A DNA stretch of 64,000 nt from Pseudomonas shirazensis (GTDB lineage Bacteria > Pseudomonadota > Gammaproteobacteria > Pseudomonadales > Pseudomonadaceae), in contig NZ_JABWRD020000001.1 of assembly GCF_014268785.2 (NCBI RefSeq), positions 571,001-635,000 of the forward strand, in the 5' to 3' direction. Each line of letters begins with the position of its first letter. Position 1 is the stretch's first letter. A program made the translations under genes and the position numbers. The notes beneath the pieces were generated by a model. It was not told the DNA's origin and did not search any database. It was given only the letters and a program-made list of their open reading frames with translations. Below are positions 1-7,773 of the stretch, piece by piece.

Positions 1-1516
1 GCTTGGCCGAGTTGCCGTCCCAGTCGAACAGGTTGTCGATCGCGCCGGCAGGCGAGCCGGCATAGTCATAGCCCCAACCGCCCCAGCCGGGCACGCTTTC
101 CTTGTACTGGGACAAGGTCATCCCGGTGATCAGTTCGTGCTCGCGGCCGAACAGGCTGAACGGGCCGGTGGCGTAGACATCGAGGTTGTCCTGGCGTGGC
201 GTACCGGAGAAGCGCACGGGCAGTTGCGACAGGCCGCTGCCGTCGGTGTTCAAGTCGCCCCTGGCGAAGTTGAACACTTCGTCGAACTTGTTTTCGGCGT
301 GGGTCAGCTCGATCTTGCCGCTCCAGCCGTTGCCCAGTTGCTGTTCGATGGAGGTGAAGAAACTGGTTTGCTCGTGGTCGTTGTAGGACCAGTCCGGGGC
401 GGCGTTGAGCGAGCGCTTGAGGTTGGTGCGCTGGCCGGTGCTGAAGCGCGACGGCAGGCCCGAGCGCAGCGGCGAGTCGACGTCGCTGCGCAGGTAGCTG
501 AAGCCCAGGGTCAGCAGGGTGTCTTCAGTCAGGTCGAACTCGGTGATGCCATAGATCAGCTGCGACTGCGAAGAGTAGCGGTCGATCCAGGCCTTCTCGG
601 TCTTGTAGTCGGCGACGAAGCGGCCGCGGATGTTGCCCGCTTCGGTCAGCGGGCCCGAGACGTCGAAGCCTGTGCCGTAGCGGTCCCAGGTGCCGGCCTC
701 GCCGGTAATGCTGGCCTGCGCATCGGCCGTCGGGCGCTTGCGGATCAGGTTGATGGTCGCCGAAGGGTTGCCCATGCCGCTGATCAAACCGGTGGCACCG
801 CGGACGATTTCGACGCGGTCGTACATCGCCATGCTCTGCGAGTAGTTGTCCAGACGAGTGTTGGTGGGCACGCCGTCGACCTCGTAGTTCTGGATGGCAA
901 AGCCGCGTGACCAGTACGAGTCGCTCTCGGCGCCGAGGCCGTCGCGCACGACGATGATGCCGGGGGTGGCCTCGAGGGCATCGGTGAGGTTGGTCAGGCG
1001 CTGGTCATCGAGGCGCTGGCGGGTCATCACTGTGAGCGACTGCGGGGTTTCCTGCGGGGTCAGGTTGAGGCGGGTCGAGCTGCTGGACGAATAGGTGGTG
1101 TAGAGGCCGGTGCCTTCGGTGGTCGAGCCGGGGGCTTTGCCGGAGATGGATACCGCGCTCAGCTCCATCGCGCCGCTGCTGCTGGCTTGCAGGGTGTAGT
1201 TGCCGTTGGCACTGCGGCTGGCCTCCAGGCCACTGCCGGCAAGCAGCATGGCCAGGCCCTGGTCAACGTCGAAGTTGCCGTGCAGGCCGGCGGTGCTGCG
1301 TCCGTCGGTGAGGGTGCTGGGGTAGCTCAGCAGAATATGGGCGGCCTGGCCAAAGCGGCTCAGGGCTGGCGCGAGCGGGCCGGCCGGGATGTCGAAGTCG
1401 GCCTGGGCCTGCTCGGCGGCGCTGGCCCAGGTGGGCAGCATCAGCAGCGGTGCGGTGGCGGTCATGCAGGCGATGGCCTGGACCACGGCGCCGGCCAGTT
1501 TATGCTTGAGATTCAC
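1..1516 (-). CDS. TonB-dependent siderophore receptor with signalling domain (3' end beyond window)
   Basis: Outer-membrane receptor for a ferric siderophore, energised by TonB. About 505 codons are present and the C-terminal barrel runs off the left edge. The start is GTG at 1516, behind GGGGAA. Reading from the start I see a signal peptide (cleavage near LPTWASA), an N-terminal STN signalling domain (FDIPAGPLAPALSRFGQAA, then GLHGNFDVDQGLAMLLAGSGL), a linker, and a plug domain with ETPQSLTVMTRQRLDD and VEIVRGATGLISGMGNPSA. The STN domain marks a transducer type that contacts the FecR-like protein encoded upstream. It is third in a cassette after sigma and anti-sigma genes. The ligand cannot be told from sequence. 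Confidence 0.9.
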   Translation of the reverse strand, partial: MNLKHKLAGAVVQAIACMTATAPLLMLPTWASAAEQAQADFDIPAGPLAPALSRFGQAAHILLSYPSTLTDGRSTAGLHGNFDVDQGLAMLLAGSGLEASRSANGNYTLQASSSGAMELSAVSISGKAPGSTTEGTGLYTTYSSSSSTRLNLTPQETPQSLTVMTRQRLDDQRLTNLTDALEATPGIIVVRDGLGAESDSYWSRGFAIQNYEVDGVPTNTRLDNYSQSMAMYDRVEIVRGATGLISGMGNPSATINLIRKRPTADAQASITGEAGTWDRYGTGFDVSGPLTEAGNIRGRFVADYKTEKAWIDRYSSQSQLIYGITEFDLTEDTLLTLGFSYLRSDVDSPLRSGLPSRFSTGQRTNLKRSLNAAPDWSYNDHEQTSFFTSIEQQLGNGWSGKIELTHAENKFDEVFNFARGDLNTDGSGLSQLPVRFSGTPRQDNLDVYATGPFSLFGREHELITGMTLSQYKESVPGWGGWGYDYAGSPAGAIDNLFDWDGNSAK

Positions 1517-1601
1517 GCGTTGTTCCCCGATTGAATGATTGTCTGGGGGTTAAGTCTCGCGAGAATCAAAAATGGACCACCCTTGCGCAGATTTTTTTGC
1601 G

Positions 1602-2573
1602 TCAGGCGATGCGTGGCTTCAATGTCACCCAGTACCGGGTGAAATGCTCGACCTCAAGCTGCAGGGTGTTGGCCACGGCGAGGATGACCTTGTCGGTATC
1701 GGCCAGCGGAAAGGTGCCGGACACACGTAGCCTGGCCAAAGCGGGATCACAGGTCAGATGGCCACGTCGGTAACGGCTCAGTTCAGCGATGAATTCTGCC
1801 AGTGGCTGGTCTTGAGCGACCAGCATGCCCTGGCTCCAGGCAGGGATGGCGAGCGGTTCAGGTTGCCGGCTAACTATGCCGGCTTCGGCGAAGGTGGCTC
1901 GCTCGCCGGCTTGCAGGATGATCGGCGGGTGTGCCAGCAGGGCAGGGCTGAATACCAGCTCGCCGCGGTAGACGCTGACCTGAGTAAGACCCGCGCGTTG
2001 CCTGACGTTGAACTGCGCCAGTTGCGCCTCGAGCCGACCCTGAGCGGTGTGCACCGACAGCAAGCGTCCGGCGCTGGCGTTGCTACGGGTGATCAGCAGC
2101 TCGCCGCGCAGTAGTTGTATCCGCCGCTGGTTCTGTTCGGTGGCAACGTTGATCGCCGTGTCAGTGTTCAATTGCAGCTCAGTGTCACCGGCCAGGCTGA
2201 TGCGCCGTTGTTCGCCGACCCGGCTATGATAATCAGCGCTGAAGTCTTGCACCAGGGCAGTGTCCTTCATGTACCAGGCACTGGCGCCGGCGGCCATCAA
2301 CACGCTCAGTTGCTTGAGCACGCTGCGTCGCGACGAGTCTGGACGCAATGCCGCCTGGGCCAATCGGCGCTGGCTTGGGTTACGCAGGTCGCCCATGCGC
2401 TGGGCGAATGCTTCGGCGCGTTGCCAGGCATGTTCATGCATCGGCTGCGCCTGCCTCCAGGCCATCCACGCGGCGAGGGTTGCCGGGCTGACGTCAGGTT
2501 CCTGCAACTCGAAATGCCAGTGCATGGCCTGCTCGGCTATTTCTGCGGCAATCGGCGGCGGGCTGCTGGTCAC
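1602..2573 (-). CDS. FecR-family anti-sigma factor / sigma regulator
   Basis: A 323-residue inner-membrane regulator that relays receptor occupancy to the ECF sigma factor. The N-terminal cytoplasmic part (about 1-80) has the DUF4880-type pattern with AWMAWRQAQPMHEHAWQRAE. A single hydrophobic segment lies near residues 85-102 (LKQLSVLMAAGASAWYM). A periplasmic FecR domain follows (RISLAGDTELQLNTDTAINV; LLRGELLITRS), and the C-terminal part (SGTFPLADTDKVILAVAN) resembles the domain that meets the receptor STN. Its start overlaps the sigma gene stop by 4 bp, so the two are probably translationally coupled. The receptor gene starts 85 bp downstream. Confidence 0.92.
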   Translation of the reverse strand: MTSSPPPIAAEIAEQAMHWHFELQEPDVSPATLAAWMAWRQAQPMHEHAWQRAEAFAQRMGDLRNPSQRRLAQAALRPDSSRRSVLKQLSVLMAAGASAWYMKDTALVQDFSADYHSRVGEQRRISLAGDTELQLNTDTAINVATEQNQRRIQLLRGELLITRSNASAGRLLSVHTAQGRLEAQLAQFNVRQRAGLTQVSVYRGELVFSPALLAHPPIILQAGERATFAEAGIVSRQPEPLAIPAWSQGMLVAQDQPLAEFIAELSRYRRGHLTCDPALARLRVSGTFPLADTDKVILAVANTLQLEVEHFTRYWVTLKPRIA

Positions 2574-3091
2574 GGCAGGTCCAGACTGTCATCGAGGACG
2601 ATGCACAGCGCGCTGGCTTTGATGATGTAGCGCTTGATGGTGGTTACCGAAAGCTTGAGCCGGTCGGCGATCTCGGCGTGGCCGAGGCCATCGACCTGCG
2701 ACAGCAGAAACACCTCGCGCACCGGCCGCTCCAGGCTTTCGAGCATGGTGTCGAGGGCGATCAAGGTCTCGAGCAGGATTGCCTGGGTTTCCAGGCTTGG
2801 CGCAACCGGCTCGGGCATTGCCGCCAGCGCTTCGAGGTAGGCGCGTTCGATTTTCTGCCGACGGTAATGGTTGCAAAGCACGCTCTGCGCCACCTTGGCT
2901 AGAAAGGTCCGCGGTGCGTGCAGCGCTGGCAGTTGCTCTTTGGCCAGCAGGCGCATGAAGGTGTCCTGGGCCAGATCCGCTGCGCTGTGCGAGCAACTCA
3001 GGCGTTGCCGCAGCCAGCCCGTCAACCAGCTGTGTTGCTGACGGTAGAGCACAGCCACGTTGCACAGGGCAGGTTGGGAGGATGGGAGCAT
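2570..3091 (-). CDS. ECF sigma factor, FecI family (iron starvation type)
   Basis: About 173 residues from an ATG at about 3091 (MLPSSQPALCNVA). A longer frame opens at 3139 but would run over the Fur-like box, so I prefer the internal start. Sigma region 2 is seen as ADLAQDTFMRLLAKE and region 4 as REVFLLSQVDGLGHAEIADRLKLSVTTIKRYI with the helix-turn-helix. It is expected to direct polymerase to the receptor gene when the cognate ferric siderophore binds. It is paired with the FecR-type gene by a 4-bp overlap. A Fur-like box lies about 35 bp upstream, which fits iron repression. Confidence 0.9.
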   Translation of the reverse strand: MLPSSQPALCNVAVLYRQQHSWLTGWLRQRLSCSHSAADLAQDTFMRLLAKEQLPALHAPRTFLAKVAQSVLCNHYRRQKIERAYLEALAAMPEPVAPSLETQAILLETLIALDTMLESLERPVREVFLLSQVDGLGHAEIADRLKLSVTTIKRYIIKASALCIVLDDSLDLP

Positions 3092-3124
3092 GATCTGCAG
3101 GCGCCGATTGGAAGTGTCGCAAAC

Positions 3125-3143
3125 GATAATGCTTATCATATAT
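3125..3143 (-). promoter_or_regulatory. Fur box upstream of the leftward sigma gene
   Basis: GATAATGCTTATCATATAT matches the Fur consensus GATAATGATAATCATTATC at most positions, including the inverted GATAATG and ATCAT arms. It lies between the two divergent sigma genes, closer to the leftward one. Seen directly; the role is from knowledge of FecI-type genes. Confidence 0.75.
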
Positions 3144-3211
3144 ATGGCTCGGGGCGATGCGCAACAGGTGCGAATCGGTTGGCTATTGCAAAGCTACCGG
3201 TCACCGCACGA

Positions 3212-3228
3212 CAATAAGAGTCATTACC
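3212..3228 (+). promoter_or_regulatory. Fur-like box upstream of the rightward sigma gene
   Basis: CAATAAGAGTCATTACC is a weaker match to the Fur consensus (AAT, TCATTA and the final C are kept). It sits about 20-40 bp before the ATG of the rightward sigma gene. Each divergent cassette therefore has its own candidate Fur site. Confidence 0.5.
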
Positions 3229-3250
3229 ACTCGCGAAACGTTCTATTGCC

Positions 3251-3772
3251 ATGTCCGCCAATGATGCGTCCCTGCACACTGCCGTCAATGACCTGTACTG
3301 CGAGCATCACGGCTGGCTCAATGGCTGGTTGCGCCAGCGCCTGGGCAATGCTTTCGATGCCGCCGATCTGACCCAGGACACCTTCGTGCGCGTGCTCAAG
3401 GCGCGCAGCGCCCTGGAGATCCGCGAGCCGCGGCCGTACTTGTCGAGGATCGCCAACGGTTTGCTGATCGACCTGTTTCGGCGCCGTTCGCTGGAACAGT
3501 CCTACCTGCAGGCACTGGCCGCCATGCCTGAAGCGCTGCAGCCGTCTCCGGAAGAACAGGCGATCATGCTGCAGGCGTTGGTCGAGATTGACCGCTTGCT
3601 GCAAGGCCTGGGGCCCAAGGTCAAACAGGTGCTGATCCTGTCGCAGTTCGACGGCCTGACTTACCCGCAGATCGCCGCGCAGTTGGGTATCAGCCTGCGC
3701 AGCGTCAACAAGCATATGGCCAAGGCCATGGAGCACTGCTGCTTGATGCAGATCCAGATGCAGCTGGCATGA
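3251..3772 (+). CDS. ECF sigma factor, FecI family (second cassette)
   Basis: A 173-residue ECF sigma factor. Region 2 reads AADLTQDTFVRVLKARS and region 4 reads VLILSQFDGLTYPQIAAQLGISLRSVNKHMAKA. It is clearly related to the leftward sigma (shared WLRQRL, LQALAAMPE, LSQ-DGL), but the region 4 recognition helix differs, so promoter specificity probably differs. The stop overlaps the anti-sigma start by 4 bp. The predicted target is the receptor gene at 4820. Confidence 0.92.
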   Translation: MSANDASLHTAVNDLYCEHHGWLNGWLRQRLGNAFDAADLTQDTFVRVLKARSALEIREPRPYLSRIANGLLIDLFRRRSLEQSYLQALAAMPEALQPSPEEQAIMLQALVEIDRLLQGLGPKVKQVLILSQFDGLTYPQIAAQLGISLRSVNKHMAKAMEHCCLMQIQMQLA

Positions 3773-4728
3773 GCCTGACCCTCGCTGAACGGCAAGCGAT
3801 CAGCGCCGCAGCGCGCTGGTACGCAGCGCTGCAATCAGGGGTCGCTACCGACGCCGAGCGGGCGGCCTGGAACGCCTGGCTGGTGGCCGATCCTGTTCAC
3901 CTGCAGGCCTGGCAGCGCATGACTGCCGTTGCCGAGCAGATGGCCAGCGTGCCAGGTGCGGTGGCGGCACCGGCATTGCGTGGCCTCGAGCGCACGCGCC
4001 GACAGGTGCTGCGCAGCGTCATGATCCTGATGCCTGCTGCGTCACTGGGTTGGCTGAGCTGGCGCAGTGATACGCCGCAGCAGCTGTTTGCCGATTTTCG
4101 GACCACGGTTGGTGAGCGTCGCCAGTTTCAGTTGGCGGATGGCAGCAGGCTGTGGCTGAACACCGATTCGGCAGTCAACTTGAGGTACGACGGCAGCCAG
4201 CGTCTGCTGGATTTGCTGCAGGGCGAGATTCTGATCAGCACGGCCCCTGACGCTGCGCAGCGGCCGTTCAAAATCCACACCCGTCACGGCGAGGTACTGG
4301 CGCTGGGCACGCGCTTCATCGTTCGCACCCACGAGCAGAACGCCGAGGTCGCCGTAATCGAGAAGGCGGTAGAGGTCCGCACGGCCAGCGCTGGCGCAGC
4401 CATTCGGGTCGAAGCGGGGCAGCGGCTGGACTTCAATAAACGCTCGTCGGGGGCTGTGCAGCGCAGTGATGCCTCCGTAGGCGCCTGGCAGCAGGGCAGC
4501 ATCATTGCCGTGGAGCGGCCGTTGGCTGAGCTGCTGGCGGATCTGTCACGTTATCGCCGCGGCGTGCTGCGTTGCGATCCGCAGATTGCCCGGATGAAGG
4601 TCTCCGGAGCGTTCCCGATCGATGACACCGACCTTGCCCTTACCGCACTGGAAAGTGGCCTGTCGCTGCGGGTCACGCGCTTCAGCCGCTACTGGGTGCA
4701 TGTCTCGGCAGCGGCCGTGGCCCATTGA
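3769..4728 (+). CDS. FecR-family anti-sigma factor (second cassette)
   Basis: A 319-residue single-pass inner-membrane sigma regulator. The N-terminal part has RAAWNAWLVADPVHLQAWQRM (DUF4880-type). A hydrophobic stretch near residues 82-98 (VLRSVMILMPAASLGWLSW) is the likely membrane span. The FecR domain follows (RQFQLADGSRLWLNTDSAV, LGTRFIVRTHEQNAEVAVIEKAVEV), then the C-terminal SGAFPIDDTDLALTALESGL. It should hold the sigma inactive or license it, depending on the receptor signal. The gene order sigma, anti-sigma, receptor mirrors the leftward cassette. Confidence 0.92.
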   Translation: MSLTLAERQAISAAARWYAALQSGVATDAERAAWNAWLVADPVHLQAWQRMTAVAEQMASVPGAVAAPALRGLERTRRQVLRSVMILMPAASLGWLSWRSDTPQQLFADFRTTVGERRQFQLADGSRLWLNTDSAVNLRYDGSQRLLDLLQGEILISTAPDAAQRPFKIHTRHGEVLALGTRFIVRTHEQNAEVAVIEKAVEVRTASAGAAIRVEAGQRLDFNKRSSGAVQRSDASVGAWQQGSIIAVERPLAELLADLSRYRRGVLRCDPQIARMKVSGAFPIDDTDLALTALESGLSLRVTRFSRYWVHVSAAAVAH

Positions 4729-4819
4729 AAAAACTTCGCAGGCATGTGCACTTTTTACCGACGCCGTTCGGCTCATCCCCCAATACGTTTATTGAGCAAT
4801 GTTCAGGGGGAGGGTAGGC

Positions 4820-7294
4820 ATGTCTGCAATGCACAAACGGGGTCGTCTGGCGACCGCAATCAGGGCTGGTCTGTTGGCCGCAAGCATGGCCAGTGTATGG
4901 TCGACGGCAACATTCGCCGCTCCGGCGCAGGAGCAAGGCGCGGCGCGGGCGTTCGCGATTGGCCCGGGCAGCCTGACCGAAGTACTCGGCCGCTTCGCCA
5001 GCGCAGCGGGTGCTGCGATCTCTTTTGATGGCCGCCAAACAGCCGGGCTGCAGTCGCCAGGGCTCAATGGGCAGTTCAGCATTGGCGAAGGTTTTGCGCG
5101 GATTCTTGCCGGCAGCGGCCTGCAGGCCGAAGCGCAGGCTGACGGTACCTATGTGCTGCGTGCTGCGCCCGCTACTGGTTCGGCAATGGAGCTGGGCGCC
5201 ACCACCATCAACGGCCAGGTGCTTGGCGCCACTACCGAGAACAGCGGCTCGTATACTACCGGCGCGGTCACCATCGGCAAGGGTGAGCACTCGCTCAAGG
5301 AAACACCGCAGTCGGTCACGGTGATGACCCGCAAGCTGCTCGATGACCAGAATCTCAACACCATCGACCAAGTCATGGAAAAGACCCCGGGCATCACCGT
5401 GTATGACTCAACCATGGGTGGAAAATACTTTTACTCTCGCGGTTTTCGCATGTCGGGCCAGTACCAGTACGACGGCGTGCCGCTGGACATGGGCAACCTG
5501 TACGTGCAGGCCGACAGCTTCAGCAGTGACATGGCCTATTACGACCGGGTCGAAGTCCTGCGCGGCGCCGCCGGCATGATGAAAGGAGCGGGCGGCACCG
5601 CCGGTGGCGTCAACTTTGTGCGCAAGCGTGGCCTGGCCGCTGCCCACACCGATGTCACCCTGTCGGGCGGCAGTTGGGACAATTACCGTGGACAGGTCGA
5701 CACGGGCGGGCCGCTGAATGCGTCTGGCACGCTGCGCGGCAGGGCGGTGATCGCGCAGCAGAGCCGGCACTACTTCACCGATGACGCCAGCCGCAAGGAT
5801 CAGGTCTATTACGGCGCACTCGATTTCGATCTCGGCCCTGACACTACCCTGGGCCTCGGTATCGCCTATGAAGACGTCGACGCCAATCCATGCTGGGGTG
5901 GCGTGCCGCGCTATCGCGATCGCAGTGACCTAAAGCTGAGCCGCTCGACCTGCCTGGACCCTTCGTGGAATACCTGGCGCAGCCAACGCACTACCGTATT
6001 CAGTGACCTCAAGCACCAGTTCAATGATGACTGGCAGCTCAAGGTCGCCAGCGTCTATTCAAAAAACACCCAGGATATCAAATACGCTTTCGCCTCCGGC
6101 GCTGTTACCCCCGGCGTCGACACCACCGGTATGCTCGGCAGCATGTATGACTACGACCAGGTCGACTATGGTCTGGATGCCTATGTCGATGGCAAGTTCG
6201 CAGCGTTTGGCCGGCAGCACGAGTTGGTGTTCGGCGCCAATGCGAGCCGCGCCGACAAGGACGACTTCTATTCGGTCGCGTTTCTGCCGCAACGACAGAA
6301 TGTATTCAACCCTGACAAGAATATCCCTGAGCCGGATGACAGCTACTTCATCGACAATGCGTCGCGCGGTGGCCCGGTCAAATCGGTTACCAAACAGAAA
6401 GGCGTGTACTCGACGCTGCGCCTGAAACTGGCCGATCCGCTGACGCTGGTGGTTGGTGGACGGGTCAGTTGGTACAGCTCTGAGACCGATTCGGAGTTCC
6501 TCAACGGCGTTGCCCCACAGCATTCGCGCAGCCGCGAGACCGGCCAGGTGACCCCGTTTGCCGGCGTACTGCTGGACCTCAATGACAACCTGACGGCCTA
6601 CGCCAGCTACTCGGATATCTTCACCCCGCAAGGCAATTACCGCGATGAAGCCGGCTCGGCGCTCAAACCGTTGGTAGGCCAGAGTTACGAGTTGGGGATC
6701 AAGGGCGCCTGGTTCGACGGTCGCCTCAACAGCGCGTTCAACCTGTTCCGCACCCTCCAAAAGGACCAGGCGCAGACGGATTACTTTTCGTCATGCCCGT
6801 CTTCCGACGGCTATTGCTATGTCAACGCCGGTAAGGTTCGTGCGCAGGGTTTCGAGGCTGAAATCAGCGGCGAAGTCATCGAGCGCCTGCAACTGATGGC
6901 GGGCTATACCTACACCCAGACCAAGACCCTCGACGACATCGACGCCAGCCTCAACGGCGCAGCGTTCAACAGCTACGTGCCGCGGCATGTACTGCGGATG
7001 TGGGGTGAATACGCCTTGGGCGGGGCGCTCGAGCGCTTCACGGTTGGGGCGGGGGTGAATGCGCAAAGTGACAATTTCCGCCTTTCGCCTGCCAGCGGCG
7101 AGAAAATCACCCAGGCAGGTTACGCGGTCTGGAATGGACGGATCGGTTACCGCATCGATGACACCTGGTCGCTGGCACTGAACGCCAATAACCTGTTCGA
7201 CAAGCGTTACTATGCAACCATCGGCACCGAGGCGTTCGGCAACTACTACGGTGAGCCGCGCAACTTCATGGCGTCGGTGAAGGCAAGCTTTTGA
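4820..7294 (+). CDS. TonB-dependent siderophore receptor with STN signalling domain
   Basis: 824 residues from ATG 4820, chosen because AGGGGGAGGG sits just upstream; an in-frame ATG at 4799 lacks a site. Signal peptide to about residue 35 (ATFAAPA). STN domain about 45-120 (FAIGPGSLTEVLGRFASAAGAAISF). Plug about 150-280 (LKETPQSVTVMTRKLLDD; YYDRVEVLRGAAGMMKGAGG). The C-terminal 22-strand barrel ends YYATIGTEAFGNYYGEPRNF, the usual FpvA/FhuE-type ending with a terminal Phe. It imports a ferric siderophore and signals through the adjacent FecR/FecI pair. A ferrioxamine- or hydroxamate-type ligand is possible but not shown. Confidence 0.93.
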   Translation: MSAMHKRGRLATAIRAGLLAASMASVWSTATFAAPAQEQGAARAFAIGPGSLTEVLGRFASAAGAAISFDGRQTAGLQSPGLNGQFSIGEGFARILAGSGLQAEAQADGTYVLRAAPATGSAMELGATTINGQVLGATTENSGSYTTGAVTIGKGEHSLKETPQSVTVMTRKLLDDQNLNTIDQVMEKTPGITVYDSTMGGKYFYSRGFRMSGQYQYDGVPLDMGNLYVQADSFSSDMAYYDRVEVLRGAAGMMKGAGGTAGGVNFVRKRGLAAAHTDVTLSGGSWDNYRGQVDTGGPLNASGTLRGRAVIAQQSRHYFTDDASRKDQVYYGALDFDLGPDTTLGLGIAYEDVDANPCWGGVPRYRDRSDLKLSRSTCLDPSWNTWRSQRTTVFSDLKHQFNDDWQLKVASVYSKNTQDIKYAFASGAVTPGVDTTGMLGSMYDYDQVDYGLDAYVDGKFAAFGRQHELVFGANASRADKDDFYSVAFLPQRQNVFNPDKNIPEPDDSYFIDNASRGGPVKSVTKQKGVYSTLRLKLADPLTLVVGGRVSWYSSETDSEFLNGVAPQHSRSRETGQVTPFAGVLLDLNDNLTAYASYSDIFTPQGNYRDEAGSALKPLVGQSYELGIKGAWFDGRLNSAFNLFRTLQKDQAQTDYFSSCPSSDGYCYVNAGKVRAQGFEAEISGEVIERLQLMAGYTYTQTKTLDDIDASLNGAAFNSYVPRHVLRMWGEYALGGALERFTVGAGVNAQSDNFRLSPASGEKITQAGYAVWNGRIGYRIDDTWSLALNANNLFDKRYYATIGTEAFGNYYGEPRNFMASVKASF

Positions 7295-7311
7295 TCAAGG
7301 AGACTGCGTTG

Positions 7312-7596
7312 ATGGATCGGGCCTATTGGCTAGCGCTAGGTGGACGCGCGGCGCAGGATATTTATGCCTGGTCGGCGTTCGTCGCGGCCACGGAGTTTCT
7401 CTGGCAGGACGCTGCGCTGGTCAAGGACAGCGATGCCTGGCAGGCGCTGTGGTTTGAACTTGAGGTCGTCAATGCGCTGGCATTGGCCGAGTGGGATGAG
7501 CAGGGGCGACCTGGAGACTGGTCGGTGCGCTGGGGTAAGGATTATCAGCAGGATGCGGCTGAGCTGGCGGGGCGGTTGCTAGCGCTGTTGGCGTGA
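7312..7596 (+). CDS. Small acidic protein of unknown function, downstream of receptor
   Basis: 94 residues from ATG 7312, with AAGGAG at about 7297-7302. A TTG-started longer form would overlap the receptor stop. The protein is rich in Trp, Ala, Leu and acidic residues (YAWSAFVAATEFLWQD, WFELEVVNALALAEWDEQ) and has no signal peptide, so it is probably cytoplasmic and helical. The 17-bp gap to the receptor and the shared strand imply one operon with it. I do not recognise a family. A role tied to the siderophore cassette is inference from position only. Confidence 0.6.
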   Translation: MDRAYWLALGGRAAQDIYAWSAFVAATEFLWQDAALVKDSDAWQALWFELEVVNALALAEWDEQGRPGDWSVRWGKDYQQDAAELAGRLLALLA

Positions 7597-7676
7597 TCCG
7601 GATTTCGGCATGGGGGCTGCGCGGCAGCACCCAACCATCCAACGGTCTGTTATCAAGGCGCGCCAGTTAGACGCGC

Positions 7677-7770
7677 AGTTTTGCCTGGAGGGAGAACCTA
7701 GCCACCAACTTGCTCATGTCCACCGCCAGGCGCGACAGTTCGGCGCTGGCTGCGGCTGGGTGGCGCGAAC
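7677..7770 (-). pseudogene. Remnant of a methyl-accepting chemotaxis protein 3' end
   Basis: On the minus strand this stretch reads AASAELSRLAVDMSKLVARF and ends at a TAA (7679-7677). That is the typical extreme C-terminus of Pseudomonas chemotaxis receptors. Just upstream the reading shifts frame (RATQ is in another frame), and everything before it is gone: the neighbouring MFS stop codon lies 4 bp away. It is a deletion scar, not a working gene. Confidence 0.65.
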
Positions 7771-7773
7771 CGT

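Noticed and set aside
137..910. Long open frame on the plus strand at the left edge
   Set aside because: It is the antisense shadow of the TonB receptor gene; the minus-strand reading has signal peptide, STN and plug motifs.
1517..1601. FecI-type promoter before the left receptor gene
   Set aside because: A short palindrome TCTCGCGAGA and A/T runs are visible, but no convincing -35/-10 pair for an ECF sigma could be fixed by eye.
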